Source: Halorubrum sp. BV1 (GTDB taxonomy: Archaea; Halobacteriota; Halobacteria; Halobacteriales; Haloferacaceae). Taken from it: DNA of 64,000 bases. Both the position numbers and the translations under genes were made by a program. The stretch is taken from contig NZ_JQKV01000001.1 in assembly GCF_000746205.1 (NCBI RefSeq), positions 236,814-300,813 of the forward strand, written 5' to 3'. The notes beneath the pieces were generated by a model. The model made no database searches. It was not told where the DNA came from and saw only the letters and a list, made by a program, of their open reading frames with translations. Shown here piece after piece: positions 40,501-49,407 of the stretch (positions are counted from its first letter, which is position 1; every line of letters begins with the position of its first letter).

Positions 40501-41639
40501 GGCTGTCGGACCGCGCCCGCGAGATTCCCGAGTCGGGAATTCGAAAGTTCTTCGAGCTGGCGGAGGCCCGCGACGACGTCATCTCGCTCGGGGTCGGCGA
40601 GCCGGACTTTTCGGCACCGTGGGCCGCCCGCACCGCCGCGATCGATTCGCTGGAGCGGGGGAAGACCTCGTATACGTCTAATCGTGGGATGGCCGCGCTC
40701 CGCGAGCGGATCGCCGTCCACCACGAGCGGTACGACCAGCGGTACGATCCCGGCGACGAGGTGCTCGTCACGACCGGCGCGAGCGAGGCGGTCGATCTGG
40801 CCCTCCGCGCGCTCGTCGATCCGGGAGACACCGTGGCGATCCACGAGCCGACGTACATCTCGTACGCACCCGGCGTCGAGCTGGCCGGCGGCGACCCGCT
40901 CGCCGTCCCGACCCGGGCCGAAGACGACTTCGCGCTGACGCCGGAGCGGCTGGAGGCTGCGGGTGCCGCCGAGGCCGATCTGCTCGTCGTCTGTTACCCG
41001 AACAACCCGACCGGCGCGACGATGAGCGACGAACAGTTCGCCGAACTCGCCGCGTTCTGCCGCGACAACGACCTGCGAGTGATCGCCGACGAGATCTACG
41101 CCGCGCTCACCTACGGCGACGACCACGCGTCGATCGCGACGCAGCCGGAGATGCGCGAGCGCACGGTCGTCGTCAACGGGTTCTCGAAGGCGTACGCGAT
41201 GACCGGACTCCGCCTCGGCTACGCGCTCGGTCCGGCCGACGCGATTGACGCGATGAACCGGATCCACCAGTACACGATGCTGTCGGCCCCGACGACGCCC
41301 CAGTACGCGGCCATCGAAGCGCTCGACCGCTGTGACGACGAGGTCGAGGAGATGGTCGACGAGTACAACCGCCGCCGCCGGCTCGTCGTCTCGCGGTTCA
41401 ACGAGATGGGGCTCGACACGTTCGAGCCGGGTGGGGCGTTCTACGCGTTCCCAGACTGCGGCGGCGACGACGAAGTCTTCGCGGAGGAGCTGCTGGAGGC
41501 GGAAGGGGTCGCCGTCGTCCCCGGGTCCGTCTTCGGTGCCGGCGGTGAGGGACACCTCCGCGTCTCGTATGCGACCTCGATGCGCGAACTGAAGGAGGCG
41601 ACCGATCGGATCGCGTCGTTCGTCGACGAGCGCTGGTGA
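40497..41639 (+). CDS. PLP-dependent aminotransferase, class I/II (aspartate type)
   Basis: A 380-residue cytosolic enzyme that moves an amino group between an amino acid and a 2-oxo acid. Family motifs: VGEPDFSAPW near residue 35, TSNRGMAALRERIA (Tyr/Asn region) near 60-75, NNPTGATM, ADEIYAALTY (Asp-x-x-Tyr), and the PLP lysine in NGFSKAYAMTGLRLGY around 225-240. The C-terminal FRVSYA-like segment LRVSYATS binds the substrate carboxylate. It starts inside the Lrp gene's stop codon. The substrate is inferred as aspartate or an aromatic/branched amino acid. Confidence 0.88.
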   Translation: MRLSDRAREIPESGIRKFFELAEARDDVISLGVGEPDFSAPWAARTAAIDSLERGKTSYTSNRGMAALRERIAVHHERYDQRYDPGDEVLVTTGASEAVDLALRALVDPGDTVAIHEPTYISYAPGVELAGGDPLAVPTRAEDDFALTPERLEAAGAAEADLLVVCYPNNPTGATMSDEQFAELAAFCRDNDLRVIADEIYAALTYGDDHASIATQPEMRERTVVVNGFSKAYAMTGLRLGYALGPADAIDAMNRIHQYTMLSAPTTPQYAAIEALDRCDDEVEEMVDEYNRRRRLVVSRFNEMGLDTFEPGGAFYAFPDCGGDDEVFAEELLEAEGVAVVPGSVFGAGGEGHLRVSYATSMRELKEATDRIASFVDERW

Positions 41640-41686
41640 CTCCTTGATCAGCTCGATTCGGGCGGCTCGATCCGCCGACTGATCGC

Positions 41687-42109
41687 CTACGCGTCGCCGT
41701 CGAACTCCATCGCGACGGAGTTGATACAGAACCGCTTACCGGTCGGTTCGGGGCCGTCGTCGAACACATGGCCGAGGTGGGAGTCGCAGGTCGCACACCG
41801 CACCTCCGTGCGTCGCATCCCGTGGCTCGTGTCGAGCGTCGTCATCACCGACTCCTCCTCAGCGGCGTAGAAGGCGGGCCAGCCGCAGCCCGACTCGTAC
41901 TTGGTCTCGGCGTCGAACAGCACGGTCCCGCAGGCGGCACAGCGGTACTCCCCGTCGTCGGGATGGTGGTCGACGTACTCGCCGGAGAACTTCGCCTCCG
42001 TGCCGCTCTCACGGAGGATCCGGTACTCCTCTTCGGAGAGCCGTTCGCGCCACTCCTCGTCGGTCAGATCCCCGATGTCAGCGGGGTCGGGCTCGTCTGT
42101 CTCGCTCAT
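41687..42109 (-). CDS. msrB: Peptide-methionine (R)-S-oxide reductase
   Basis: A 140-residue repair enzyme that reduces methionine-R-sulphoxide in proteins. Two zinc CxxC pairs are visible (CAACG and CATCD), with SGCGWPAFY, HLGHVFDDGPEPTGKRFCIN and the catalytic Cys in RFCINS near residue 128. Length and order are those of canonical MsrB. The acidic N-terminal 15 residues are typical of haloarchaea. It is divergent from the CDGSH protein gene. Confidence 0.95.
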   Translation of the reverse strand: MSETDEPDPADIGDLTDEEWRERLSEEEYRILRESGTEAKFSGEYVDHHPDDGEYRCAACGTVLFDAETKYESGCGWPAFYAAEEESVMTTLDTSHGMRRTEVRCATCDSHLGHVFDDGPEPTGKRFCINSVAMEFDGDA

Positions 42110-42219
42110 ACCGCGCGTACGTCCCGCACGCTCAAGGCGGTTGCGGCGGGCCTACTGACACCGGCGGGGCGCTTCAGACGGCCACAACTCGTTTCCCGGC
42201 GGCCGCCGAGAGTCGAGAC

Positions 42220-42456
42220 ATGGCACGCGAAGTCACGCACGAGGCGCGCGGACCGGCGAAGCTCGACGAGTCCGACATGGGCGACGACGACATGATCTAC
42301 GTCTGTCAGTGCGGACTCTCCGGAACGAAGCCGCTGTGTGACGGGTCGCACAACGCGACCGCGGACGAGGAAGACGGCGTACGGTACAAATACGAAACCG
42401 ACGACCCAGAGAGCGAGCGCCGCGAGATCGACGAGATCGTCTACGTGGACGAATGA
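42220..42456 (+). CDS. CDGSH-type iron-sulphur protein
   Basis: A 78-residue small protein with one CDGSH motif, CQCGLSGTKPLCDGSH (residues 29-44), where three Cys and one His hold a [2Fe-2S] cluster. The flanking regions are acidic. The cluster may act in electron transfer or cluster delivery. It is divergent from msrB, which suggests, but does not prove, a redox-repair setting. Length fits the simple single-motif members. Confidence 0.85.
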   Translation: MAREVTHEARGPAKLDESDMGDDDMIYVCQCGLSGTKPLCDGSHNATADEEDGVRYKYETDDPESERREIDEIVYVDE

Positions 42457-42501
42457 GCGTCGTGTAGCCGCCGAGCGAGACGAACCGGGTGGTAGCCGGC
42501 C

Positions 42502-43587
42502 TCACAGAACGCCCATCTCGCCGAGCCGCTCGGGGAGGTAGGTGTCCGTCACGAAGTCGAGCCCCCGGCTCGCGAGCGACTGCTGTTCGGACTTCTTGCC
42601 GATGTCGAGCTGGAGTTCGATCTGCTCTTCCCAGTAGTCGGTCTGGAAGCGCGGGTCCTCAAGCTCTGATTCGAGGGCGTTCACGTCGGAGTCGGAGAGG
42701 GGATCGCTGGGAAGGTCGTACTCGACGATGTCCTCGGGCTGAATCCCGATAAACCGAGCCTCGGGCGTCGCGAGGTACTTCGAGAGGTGCGCGGACTTGA
42801 TGGAGCCGTACGCGACGGAGCCGAAGATCCGATACGACCACGGGTCGCCGTCGGTGAACACCACGACGGGGAGATCGAGCTCATCGCGGAAGCGCTTCGT
42901 CAGCCGGCGCGTGGCGCGCGCCGGCTGTCCGCCGAGGTGAACGACAAGGGCGTCGTGCGCCTCGTCGAACCCGTTCTCGACGAGCCGGTCGCGCATCCCG
43001 CCGGTCTCGACGCAGAGGACGAACTCGGCGTCGTTATCGAGGAACTCGATCGTGTCGGGGTTGTTCGGAATCTGATAGCCGCCCTGGCCGACGTCAAGCT
43101 GGCAGTGGATGTCGCGGTCGCCGCGGTTGGTCTGCTCGCGGAGCCGCAGCGGCCCCATCACCTTCGCACCCGACTCTTCCGGGCGCATGTGGAAGTCCTC
43201 GCGTGTCGCGCCCGTGACGATCTCTAAGTCCTCCACGAGGTCGTTCGACTCGTCTTGGCTCTTGAACTGCGCCTCGTCGTTGTCCCACGACTCAGAGAGG
43301 TAGTACAGCTCACGCAGGGTCGACGAGCGGTCCTCGTCGAGCTGGTCGGCCAGGAACTCGATCGTGTAGGCGGCTTTCAACAGCTTGCGCGCGCCCCGGA
43401 CCGAGTTGGCGCTCCGCGTCGACGTGCGGTCCCCGTAAGTCCAGACGCCGCTCGCCTCGTCGTACTCGATGTTGGTCTTCGTCCGCGTCGGCAGCTCCAT
43501 CTCCGGTATCTCTCCGGCCGCGAACTGGTCGTAGAAGTCCGCGGCCAGGTCGATCAGCTCGTCTCGTGCGTCGTTTTGGGTCGTCAT
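42502..43587 (-). CDS. top6A: DNA topoisomerase VI subunit A
   Basis: A 361-residue catalytic subunit of the archaeal type IIB topoisomerase, related to Spo11. The active-site tyrosine is in LRELYYLSESW (about 92-102), and the Toprim domain holds VETGG and VFTDGDPWSYRIFGSV with the Asp pair of the metal site. Together with subunit B it passes one DNA duplex through another to relax supercoils and decatenate. It begins directly after the stop codon of top6B on the same strand, so the two are one operon. Length is standard. Confidence 0.95.
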   Translation of the reverse strand: MTTQNDARDELIDLAADFYDQFAAGEIPEMELPTRTKTNIEYDEASGVWTYGDRTSTRSANSVRGARKLLKAAYTIEFLADQLDEDRSSTLRELYYLSESWDNDEAQFKSQDESNDLVEDLEIVTGATREDFHMRPEESGAKVMGPLRLREQTNRGDRDIHCQLDVGQGGYQIPNNPDTIEFLDNDAEFVLCVETGGMRDRLVENGFDEAHDALVVHLGGQPARATRRLTKRFRDELDLPVVVFTDGDPWSYRIFGSVAYGSIKSAHLSKYLATPEARFIGIQPEDIVEYDLPSDPLSDSDVNALESELEDPRFQTDYWEEQIELQLDIGKKSEQQSLASRGLDFVTDTYLPERLGEMGVL

Positions 43588-46044
43588 TTACGCGTTCACC
43601 GTGAGTTTCTCCGTTTCGACGCCGCCGACACTTACCTCGAAGTCGGCGTCGTCTGCTACCCGATACGTCAGCTCTCGCTCGTCGCCCGCGGGGATCTCAG
43701 GCGTCCACTGGACGAACCACTCGCCGTCCATGTCCACGACCGTCCCGTCGGACAGCTCCGTCGGTTCCGACGAGACGATGTCCGTGATCTCCACCTGCTC
43801 GTTCACGCCCGAGTGGTTCTCGACGACGAGCGTCACCGTCCCGTCGTCGACCTCGCGCTCGACGCTCACGTTGTTCATGATCCGCGCGAGCGCCCCGCTG
43901 ATGTCGGGGCGGGGGCGCTCCGTCACCTCCGAGACCTTGTCCGCCATCTCGGGCAAGATCGTCCCGAGGACGTTCTGTTTCTCGCGGCGCTGCTGCATCG
44001 AGCGCCGTTTTTTCAGGAACGACTTCAGCTCGCGGGCCGCCTCCCTGATCGCGAGTTCGATCTCGTCTTCGATCGCCGGGACGTTCGCGATCGCGTCCTT
44101 CGACTCGCTCGTGAACGGGACGTTCGTCGAGGCGACGTGGATACTTATGACGGCCGGGCCGTTCGGCATCCCGGAGCCGCCCGGCTGGTCGAGTCCGTAG
44201 TTGCGCCAGCCGATCGACTTTATCACGTCGGTCGTCGCGCACGCGCCCCGCTGGTAGACGAGCGGGACGCGGTTCGCGAAGCGCAGGAGGTCGACCGACC
44301 CCTCCGCCGGGATCTCCCCGCCGTAGGCGATCCCGGCCTCGACGATGAACGGGTCGCCGCCGTGGACCTCCGCGTCGCGGGTCGCGGCCGCGTAGAAGTC
44401 GGCGTCATACTCCTTTCGCAGCCCCGCCTCCACGAGCTCGGCCGTGATCGGGGCCAGACAGTCGGTCGGCGGCGCGAGGATGTCCGTCTCGCGCATCGCC
44501 TCCAGTAGGTCCGCCGCGGCGTCGCGGTCGTCGGCGATCTCCCGCACCTTCGGAGGGTCGTCGGGGACCGTCCGCGCCCGCGACCACACCGCGTCGGCGA
44601 CGTTCTCGCGTGCGGTCTCGCCGAACGTCGCATCGTGCTGTTCGGCGACAAAGCTCGCGGCGTCCGCGACGAGCCGGTCGAGGTCGTCACGCGTGATCCG
44701 AAACGCGTCGCCGTCGAGGTTCAGGAACCGCCGCGCGAGCGCGTCGGCCATCGCCTGCACCGCGGCGTCGTCCTTGCGCGTCGAGGTCGCCTCGTCGACG
44801 AGGGCGTACGTATCGGCGACGAACGGAGACTCGCTCGGATCGTCGTCGCGTTCCTCGGCGGTGTCGACCGCCTCGCCGTCGGCGTCGACCCCCGTGATCG
44901 CGGCCCACGCGGCGTCGACCGCGTTCTCGCGGACGGTCTCGCCGAACGTCTTTCCCGTGTCTCCCTCGACGGTCTCTGCGACGTTCCGGACGACGGTCGC
45001 GAGCTCCGAGCGCGTGATGTGGTCGTGGTTCGCGACGGTCTCCGCGACCCCCTCGGCGAAGGCGGTTGTGGCCTCCGCGCCCTTGTTGGCGACCGCGTCC
45101 GCGACCGCGCGCTCGACGTCGCGGTCGTCGTGTGCGCGCGGCGGTGACCACGAGAGTTCGCGACCATAGAAGACGTCGCGGAAGCTGTCGATCACGCTGT
45201 CCGCGGTCTTCTTGCCGACGCGAGTGAACTCCTCCTGTAAGAACCCGGAGAGCGAGTACGACTCGGTCGCGGCGAGCATCTTTATCAGCGCGCCGAGTTC
45301 GACGCCGTGCGGGTGCGGGCGGATCTCCTCCGTCTCCGCGGGCAGCTCGTCGGTCGCGCGCTCGAACTTCATCGGTTCGTCGAGCCCCGGCTCCCGGAGT
45401 TCGATCCGGGCGTGGGGGTTGACGACGGCCGTGTGTTTCACGTAGTCGTGGAGCTGGCCGCGAGCGCGCATGTTCGCTTCCATCTCCAGTTCGATCCGCG
45501 TGCCGTGCGGCCGGTCCCACGTCGTCTCCTCGTCAGCTCTGATCTCCGGCTCGTTCGTGTCCGTGTCGATGATCAGCTCGAAGTACTGCGCCCGCGACTG
45601 GCCTTTCGGCCGCGAGGTGATCTTCGCCGGCTGGCCGGAAGTCAACTGCGAGTACAGTACAGCAGCTGAGATACCGATCCCCTGTTGTCCGCGATTTTGT
45701 TCACGGGCATGAAAACGACTCCCGTACAGGAGCTTCCCGAAAACTTTCGGAAGCTGTTCTTTCGTGATTCCCGGCCCGTTGTCCTCGATCACGAGCCGGT
45801 AGTAGTCGCCCACCTCCTCGATCTCGATATAGATGTCGGGGAGGACCCCGGCCTCCTCGGTCGCGTCGAGAGCGTTGTCGACCGCCTCCTTGACGGCGGT
45901 GACGAGCCCGCGAGCGCCCGAGTCGAACCCGAGCATGTGTTTGTTCTTCTCGAAGAACTCGGCGATGGAGATCTCGCGCTGGCCCTCGGCCAGCTCCTCC
46001 GCGATCCCCTCCTCGTCGCCGATCGTCGACTGGAAGGACGTCAT
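43588..46044 (-). CDS. top6B: DNA topoisomerase VI subunit B
   Basis: ATPase subunit of topoisomerase VI, 818 residues, longer than the roughly 530 of Sulfolobus because of a long acidic insert (about 380-560). The GHKL ATPase domain contains the N box VKEAVDNALDAT, ITKEQLPKVFGKLLYGSRF and RGQQGIGISAAVLY (phosphate-binding loop). The transducer region follows, with ISIHVASTNVPFTSESKDA and REAARELKSFLKKRR at 650-720, and the last 90 residues form a haloarchaeal immunoglobulin-like C-terminal domain. A GGAGGAG stretch lies seven nt before the ATG, while a TATA-like box at 46072-46080 suggests a very short leader. Confidence 0.93.
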   Translation of the reverse strand: MTSFQSTIGDEEGIAEELAEGQREISIAEFFEKNKHMLGFDSGARGLVTAVKEAVDNALDATEEAGVLPDIYIEIEEVGDYYRLVIEDNGPGITKEQLPKVFGKLLYGSRFHAREQNRGQQGIGISAAVLYSQLTSGQPAKITSRPKGQSRAQYFELIIDTDTNEPEIRADEETTWDRPHGTRIELEMEANMRARGQLHDYVKHTAVVNPHARIELREPGLDEPMKFERATDELPAETEEIRPHPHGVELGALIKMLAATESYSLSGFLQEEFTRVGKKTADSVIDSFRDVFYGRELSWSPPRAHDDRDVERAVADAVANKGAEATTAFAEGVAETVANHDHITRSELATVVRNVAETVEGDTGKTFGETVRENAVDAAWAAITGVDADGEAVDTAEERDDDPSESPFVADTYALVDEATSTRKDDAAVQAMADALARRFLNLDGDAFRITRDDLDRLVADAASFVAEQHDATFGETARENVADAVWSRARTVPDDPPKVREIADDRDAAADLLEAMRETDILAPPTDCLAPITAELVEAGLRKEYDADFYAAATRDAEVHGGDPFIVEAGIAYGGEIPAEGSVDLLRFANRVPLVYQRGACATTDVIKSIGWRNYGLDQPGGSGMPNGPAVISIHVASTNVPFTSESKDAIANVPAIEDEIELAIREAARELKSFLKKRRSMQQRREKQNVLGTILPEMADKVSEVTERPRPDISGALARIMNNVSVEREVDDGTVTLVVENHSGVNEQVEITDIVSSEPTELSDGTVVDMDGEWFVQWTPEIPAGDERELTYRVADDADFEVSVGGVETEKLTVNA

Positions 46045-46351
46045 TCGGTGTCTCCTCCTTTCGCCGAGGCACCTAAAAACGCACCGCCAGCGGGGTGAAA
46101 GTGTACGCACCCGCCAGAGACTGTCTCTCAGGCGATCCGGCGTCGCCGTCGGGTGCCACCCCGGTAGAGAGCCGTCGCGAGAGACGGGAAGCCGCGCTCG
46201 GCGACGGCGAGCCGACCTGACGCGAACGGGCGGTCGGCGATGGCGAGTCGCCATCGCCCGTGTCGATCCCTGTCCGACAGGGCGAGATATTCGGCGTCTG
46301 TTCCGCAGACGGCAGTTTCATACCCCATCGAACCGCCCAGTCAGTCGTTAC
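46045..46351. other. Spacer between top6B and the HAD gene
   Basis: About 307 bp separating divergent genes. It holds the top6B promoter (minus-strand GTTTTTAGG, 46072-46080), a perfect inverted repeat GGCGATGGCGA-G-TCGCCATCGCC at 46236-46258, and scattered GC-rich repeats of CGGCGACGGCGAG type. A TTTCATACC near 46317-46325 may serve the HAD gene. The ORFs that cross it have no family similarity. Confidence 0.5.
46236..46258. repeat. 23-bp perfect inverted repeat
   Basis: GGCGATGGCGA, one central G, TCGCCATCGCC. It could form a hairpin in RNA or be a protein site. It lies about 95 bp upstream of the HAD gene. Confidence 0.55.
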
Positions 46352-47065
46352 ATGTCCACAGTTGCAGCAGAGACGATCCGCGAGGAGGCCGACGTGATCG
46401 CGTTCGACCTCTGGGACACGCTGCTCGACCGCGAGGCGACGCTTGTCCCGGCGCTGGACGCGCTGCTCGACGACCACGACAGCGACTACGATCCCGAGAT
46501 CCTGCTCCGACGGTACCTGGCGATGCACTTCCGCGACTCGATGATCGACTCGCTTATCCCGGGACCGCACACGCCGTTCAAGGAGATCAGCCGCCGCGCT
46601 CTCGCCTACCGGCTCGACCAGATCGGTCTCGACGTCCCCGACGAGGAGGTCCGCGCCGTCATCCGCCAGTGGAAGACGCTCCAGCCGTATCCGGACGTCG
46701 ACGCCGCGTTGGACCGGCTGAGCGACGAGTACACGCTGGTCGGGCTCTCGAACGGCGACCCGGACATGTTGGAGGCGGTCCGCCCGAACTTCGAGACGGA
46801 ACTCGACGGCGTCGTCTCGGTCGCCGACGCGGGCGCGTACAAGCCGCACCGGGCGTCGTACGATCTCACATGTGAGGTCTTCGACGTGGCACCGCACGAG
46901 GTGGTGTTCGCGACCGCTCACACGTTCGACCTCGTGGGCGCGAAGGCGGTCGGGATGCGCGGTGCGTTCCTGAACCGACACGAGAACCCGTACGGCGGCT
47001 GGCCACAGCGCCCCGACATCGTCGTCGAGGCAACGGAGGCGCTCGCGGATGTGCTCACGGAGTGA
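46352..47065 (+). CDS. HAD superfamily hydrolase (haloacid dehalogenase type II-like)
   Basis: A 237-residue hydrolase. Motif I FDLWDTLLDRE (nucleophile and acid/base Asp pair), motif II GLSNGD, motif III Lys in ADAGAYKPHRASY and motif IV VVFATAHTFDLVGAKAVGM give the HAD core, and the cap between motif I and II has the size and helical pattern of L-2-haloacid dehalogenases. True dehalogenase activity is uncertain; phosphatases of the same subfamily exist. ATG 46352 is chosen within a longer open frame because homology begins there. Confidence 0.85.
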   Translation: MSTVAAETIREEADVIAFDLWDTLLDREATLVPALDALLDDHDSDYDPEILLRRYLAMHFRDSMIDSLIPGPHTPFKEISRRALAYRLDQIGLDVPDEEVRAVIRQWKTLQPYPDVDAALDRLSDEYTLVGLSNGDPDMLEAVRPNFETELDGVVSVADAGAYKPHRASYDLTCEVFDVAPHEVVFATAHTFDLVGAKAVGMRGAFLNRHENPYGGWPQRPDIVVEATEALADVLTE

Positions 47066-47119
47066 GTCGGTCGCGGCCGCTTCCAAAAGGAGTAATCCGC
47101 CCGGGACGCGAGTACTCGT

Positions 47120-48199
47120 ATGGACGCACGCATCCGCGAGCACGCCGAGACGATCGCCGACCACTCTACGGGCATCGAGGCGAGCGATAACGTCGTCATT
47201 CAGCTTCCGAGAGAGGCCGAGGAGCTGGCGGTCGCGCTCCACGAGATCTGCGGCGACCGCGGTGCCAACCCGGTGTATCTCAACTACTCGAAGCGAGCGC
47301 AGCGGGCGTTCAAGCGCGCTTCCGGGGAGTTCACCGAACCCGGGCACCGCCGCGCGCTCTACGAAGAGGCCGACGTGTTCGTGATCGCTCGCGGCGGGTC
47401 GAACGCGACGGAGGACGCGGACGTGGATCCGGAGACGAACGCGGCGTATAACCGCGCGATGGAGGAGGTAAAGCGGACGCGGCTCTCGAAGACGTGGTGT
47501 CTCACCCAGTACCCGACCGCGAGCCACGCGCAACTCGCGGGCATGAGCACCGAGGCGTACGAGAACTTCGTGTGGGACGCCGTCTCGCTCGACTGGGACG
47601 CCCAGCGCGAACACCAGGCGCAGATGGTTGATATCCTCGACGACGCGGACGAGGTCCGGATTCGATCGGGCGAGGAGACCGATCTTACACTCGACGTCTC
47701 GGGGAACCGCACGCTCAACGACTACGGCGAGAAGAACCTCCCCGGCGGCGAGGTGTTCACGGCACCGGTTCGCGACGGCGTCGACGGCGAGGTGTACTTC
47801 GATCTCCCCTTGTACCGCTACGGACGCGAGATCGAGGGCGTCAGGCTCCGATTTGAGGACGGTGAGGTCGTCTCACACTCCGCCGAGCGCAACGAGGATC
47901 TGTTGACAGGCATCCTCGACACCGACGAGGGATCGCGGCGGCTCGGCGAACTGGGGATCGGCATGAACCGCCAGATCGACCGGTTCACCTATAACATGCT
48001 GTTCGATGAGAAGATGGGCGACACCGTTCACATGGCGGTCGGGTCCGCGTATCCGGAGACAGTCGGCGAGGAGAATGCGGTCAACGAGTCCGCAGAGCAC
48101 GTCGACATGATAGTCGACATGAGCGAGGACTCCGTGATCGAGATCGACGGCGAAGTCGTGCAGCGAAACGGGACGTTCGCGTTCGAAGAGGGGTTCTGA
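47120..48199 (+). CDS. Aminopeptidase of family M29
   Basis: A 359-residue metal-dependent aminopeptidase (thermophilic M29 type). Likely metal ligands are Glu in NLPGGEVF, Glu in GELGIGMN, Tyr and His in the DTVHMAVGSAYPET segment, and His and Asp in EHVDMIVDM. The family cleaves N-terminal residues from peptides in the cytosol. The start at 47120 is the first ATG and no family residues are missing. Its 3' spacer contains a 21-bp tandem repeat and a T-run. Confidence 0.85.
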   Translation: MDARIREHAETIADHSTGIEASDNVVIQLPREAEELAVALHEICGDRGANPVYLNYSKRAQRAFKRASGEFTEPGHRRALYEEADVFVIARGGSNATEDADVDPETNAAYNRAMEEVKRTRLSKTWCLTQYPTASHAQLAGMSTEAYENFVWDAVSLDWDAQREHQAQMVDILDDADEVRIRSGEETDLTLDVSGNRTLNDYGEKNLPGGEVFTAPVRDGVDGEVYFDLPLYRYGREIEGVRLRFEDGEVVSHSAERNEDLLTGILDTDEGSRRLGELGIGMNRQIDRFTYNMLFDEKMGDTVHMAVGSAYPETVGEENAVNESAEHVDMIVDMSEDSVIEIDGEVVQRNGTFAFEEGF

Positions 48200-48208
48200 G
48201 AGCGCCGC

Positions 48209-48271
48209 GGTTCGAATCGGTAGGCCCCCGGTTCGAATCGGTAGGCCCCCGGTTCGAATCGGTAGGCCCCC
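48209..48271 (+). repeat. 21-bp tandem repeat, three copies
   Basis: Exact 21-base units, each starting GGTTCGAATCGGTAGG and ending in five C, occupy 48209-48229, 48230-48250 and 48251-48271. A degenerate fourth unit follows to 48292. They begin nine bases after the aminopeptidase stop codon. Confidence 0.85.
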
Positions 48272-48300
48272 AGTTTGGGTCGATAGCCGTCCTTGAACGT

Positions 48301-48310
48301 GCGTTTTTTC
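48301..48310 (+). terminator. T-run terminator candidate after the M29 gene
   Basis: GCGTTTTTTCG follows the repeat array. Oligo-T in non-coding DNA is the usual archaeal termination signal; this is the only T6 run in the area. Confidence 0.45.
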
Positions 48311-48362
48311 GTGCAAATCCCCATGCAGATTCCCGTGCGGATTTTGTCGGCCGGCACGCGAC

Positions 48363-48370
48363 GTTTATCA
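48363..48370 (+). promoter_or_regulatory. TATA box of the amphi-Trp gene
   Basis: GTTTATCA lies 23-30 nt before ATG 48393. Confidence 0.6.
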
Positions 48371-48392
48371 CTCGGGCAGCCGTACGCGGGGT

Positions 48393-48674
48393 ATGGTAGA
48401 AGACGTCCTGTTCGAGTCCGAGAGCCGACGGAGCCGCGAAGAGATCGCCGCGTATCTGCGAACCGTCGCCGATTCGTTGGAGGCGGGAGAGGCGCTCACG
48501 CTGCGGCAGGGTGACGACTCGGTGACCGTCGACCCGCCCGCGCGGCCGACTTTCGAGGTGAAGACGGAACGTGAGGGGCCCGCGGACGGCCCCGGTGAGC
48601 TGAGCGTCGAGTTCGAACTGGAGTGGGACGAAGAACGCGCGAGCGACGCCGCGGGCGATCTCGAGATCGAGTAG
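48393..48674 (+). CDS. Amphi-Trp domain protein
   Basis: A 93-residue acidic protein: VLFESESRRSREEIAAYLRTVADSLEAGEALTLRQGDDSVTVDPP is the amphi-Trp pattern of a helix followed by strands, and FELEWDEE near the C-terminus carries the conserved Trp. The domain is common in haloarchaea, often as several paralogues. It is thought to be a small binding domain, with no proven role. A TATA box supports the start. Confidence 0.8.
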   Translation: MVEDVLFESESRRSREEIAAYLRTVADSLEAGEALTLRQGDDSVTVDPPARPTFEVKTEREGPADGPGELSVEFELEWDEERASDAAGDLEIE

Positions 48675-48711
48675 CAGTTCGGAACACGCGAGATCGGGGT
48701 GGTCTCGGGCC

Positions 48712-49269
48712 TCAGGGGACGCTGCCGGGTACCTCGACGAACGCGTCGCGCGCGGAGAGTCGATCGAGCGCGTCGTCGACCTCGACCCGGACCGCTTCCA
48801 TCTGTTCGAGGAGGTCCTGGTACTCCTCCGAGTCGGTCGCGCCAGACGCCTCCAGCGCCGCCTTCTTCGACGCCAGCGCGAAGAACTCTTGGCTCCGCTC
48901 GTCGAAGTTCGCCCGGTGCAGTAACACTTCGACCAGCGTGAGGATGTCCTCTTTCGTCACCGGCTTGGTCTTGTAGTCGTCGAACGGCATGTCGATGATA
49001 TCGACGTCCGGCTCGACCGCGGTCAACATCGCGATCCGAGCGTCGTAGCCGGCCGCGCGCATCTGCCCGAGGACCTCGTGGCCGGTCATGTCGGGCATCC
49101 GCCGGTCCAGAAGCACCACATCGACGGAGTCGTCCATCTTCGAGAGCGCCTCTTCGCCGCCGGTGGCGATCCGAACGTCGTAGGCCTCGGCGAGATACAC
49201 CCGATACAGCTCTGCGAGGTCGGGCTCGTCGTCGACAGCGAGCACCGTGGGTGTGTGATCCCCACTCAT
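48712..49269 (-). CDS. HalX domain response regulator
   Basis: A 185-residue two-component regulator. The receiver domain has the acidic pocket VDDEPDL (residues 12-18), phospho-acceptor Asp in VVLLDRRMPDMTG, Thr in MLTAVEP and Lys in YKTKPV. A C-terminal HalX domain (about 125-180) follows with FFALASKKAALE and its helical layout. HalX is a haloarchaea-specific output domain without known DNA-binding motif. Its ATG overlaps the stop of a 39-codon ORF upstream. The partner kinase is not next to it. Confidence 0.88.
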   Translation of the reverse strand: MSGDHTPTVLAVDDEPDLAELYRVYLAEAYDVRIATGGEEALSKMDDSVDVVLLDRRMPDMTGHEVLGQMRAAGYDARIAMLTAVEPDVDIIDMPFDDYKTKPVTKEDILTLVEVLLHRANFDERSQEFFALASKKAALEASGATDSEEYQDLLEQMEAVRVEVDDALDRLSARDAFVEVPGSVP

Positions 49270-49385
49270 GGACTGAGCCCCCCGATTCCGGACGCCACAG
49301 CGGTGCTCGCCGCGGGATCGCTCGCCGCGAGGCGGCTCGCGACGACACTGAACGAAACACGGTCGGCGGGCGAGCGGACGGTCAT
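49266..49385 (-). CDS. Candidate 39-residue ORF coupled to the HalX regulator
   Basis: Starts MTVRSPADRVSF and ends GGLSP. Its TGA overlaps the regulator's ATG by 4 nt (ATGA), and a TATA box (minus strand CTTTAACC, 49408-49415) lies 23-30 nt before its own ATG, the leaderless arrangement. Third codon positions are over 80% G/C, like real genes here. No homologue is recognised. It may be a leader peptide that couples translation, or a small protein in its own right. Confidence 0.5.
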   Translation of the reverse strand: MTVRSPADRVSFSVVASRLAASDPAASTAVASGIGGLSP

Positions 49386-49407
49386 GCAGGAACCAAGACG
49401 CATCTCG

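Noticed and set aside
41699..42109. Possible missing resolving Cys in MsrB
   Set aside because: Both zinc pairs and the catalytic Cys are present; the resolving Cys varies in this family, so nothing unusual can be claimed.
46073..47614. Minus-strand ORF of 513 codons across the HAD and aminopeptidase genes
   Set aside because: It spans two well-supported plus-strand genes and the spacer, and is Arg/Val-rich.
48209..48292. Three regular repeats that could be read as a short CRISPR array
   Set aside because: Units are directly joined with no spacers, and no cas genes are near. It is a simple tandem repeat.
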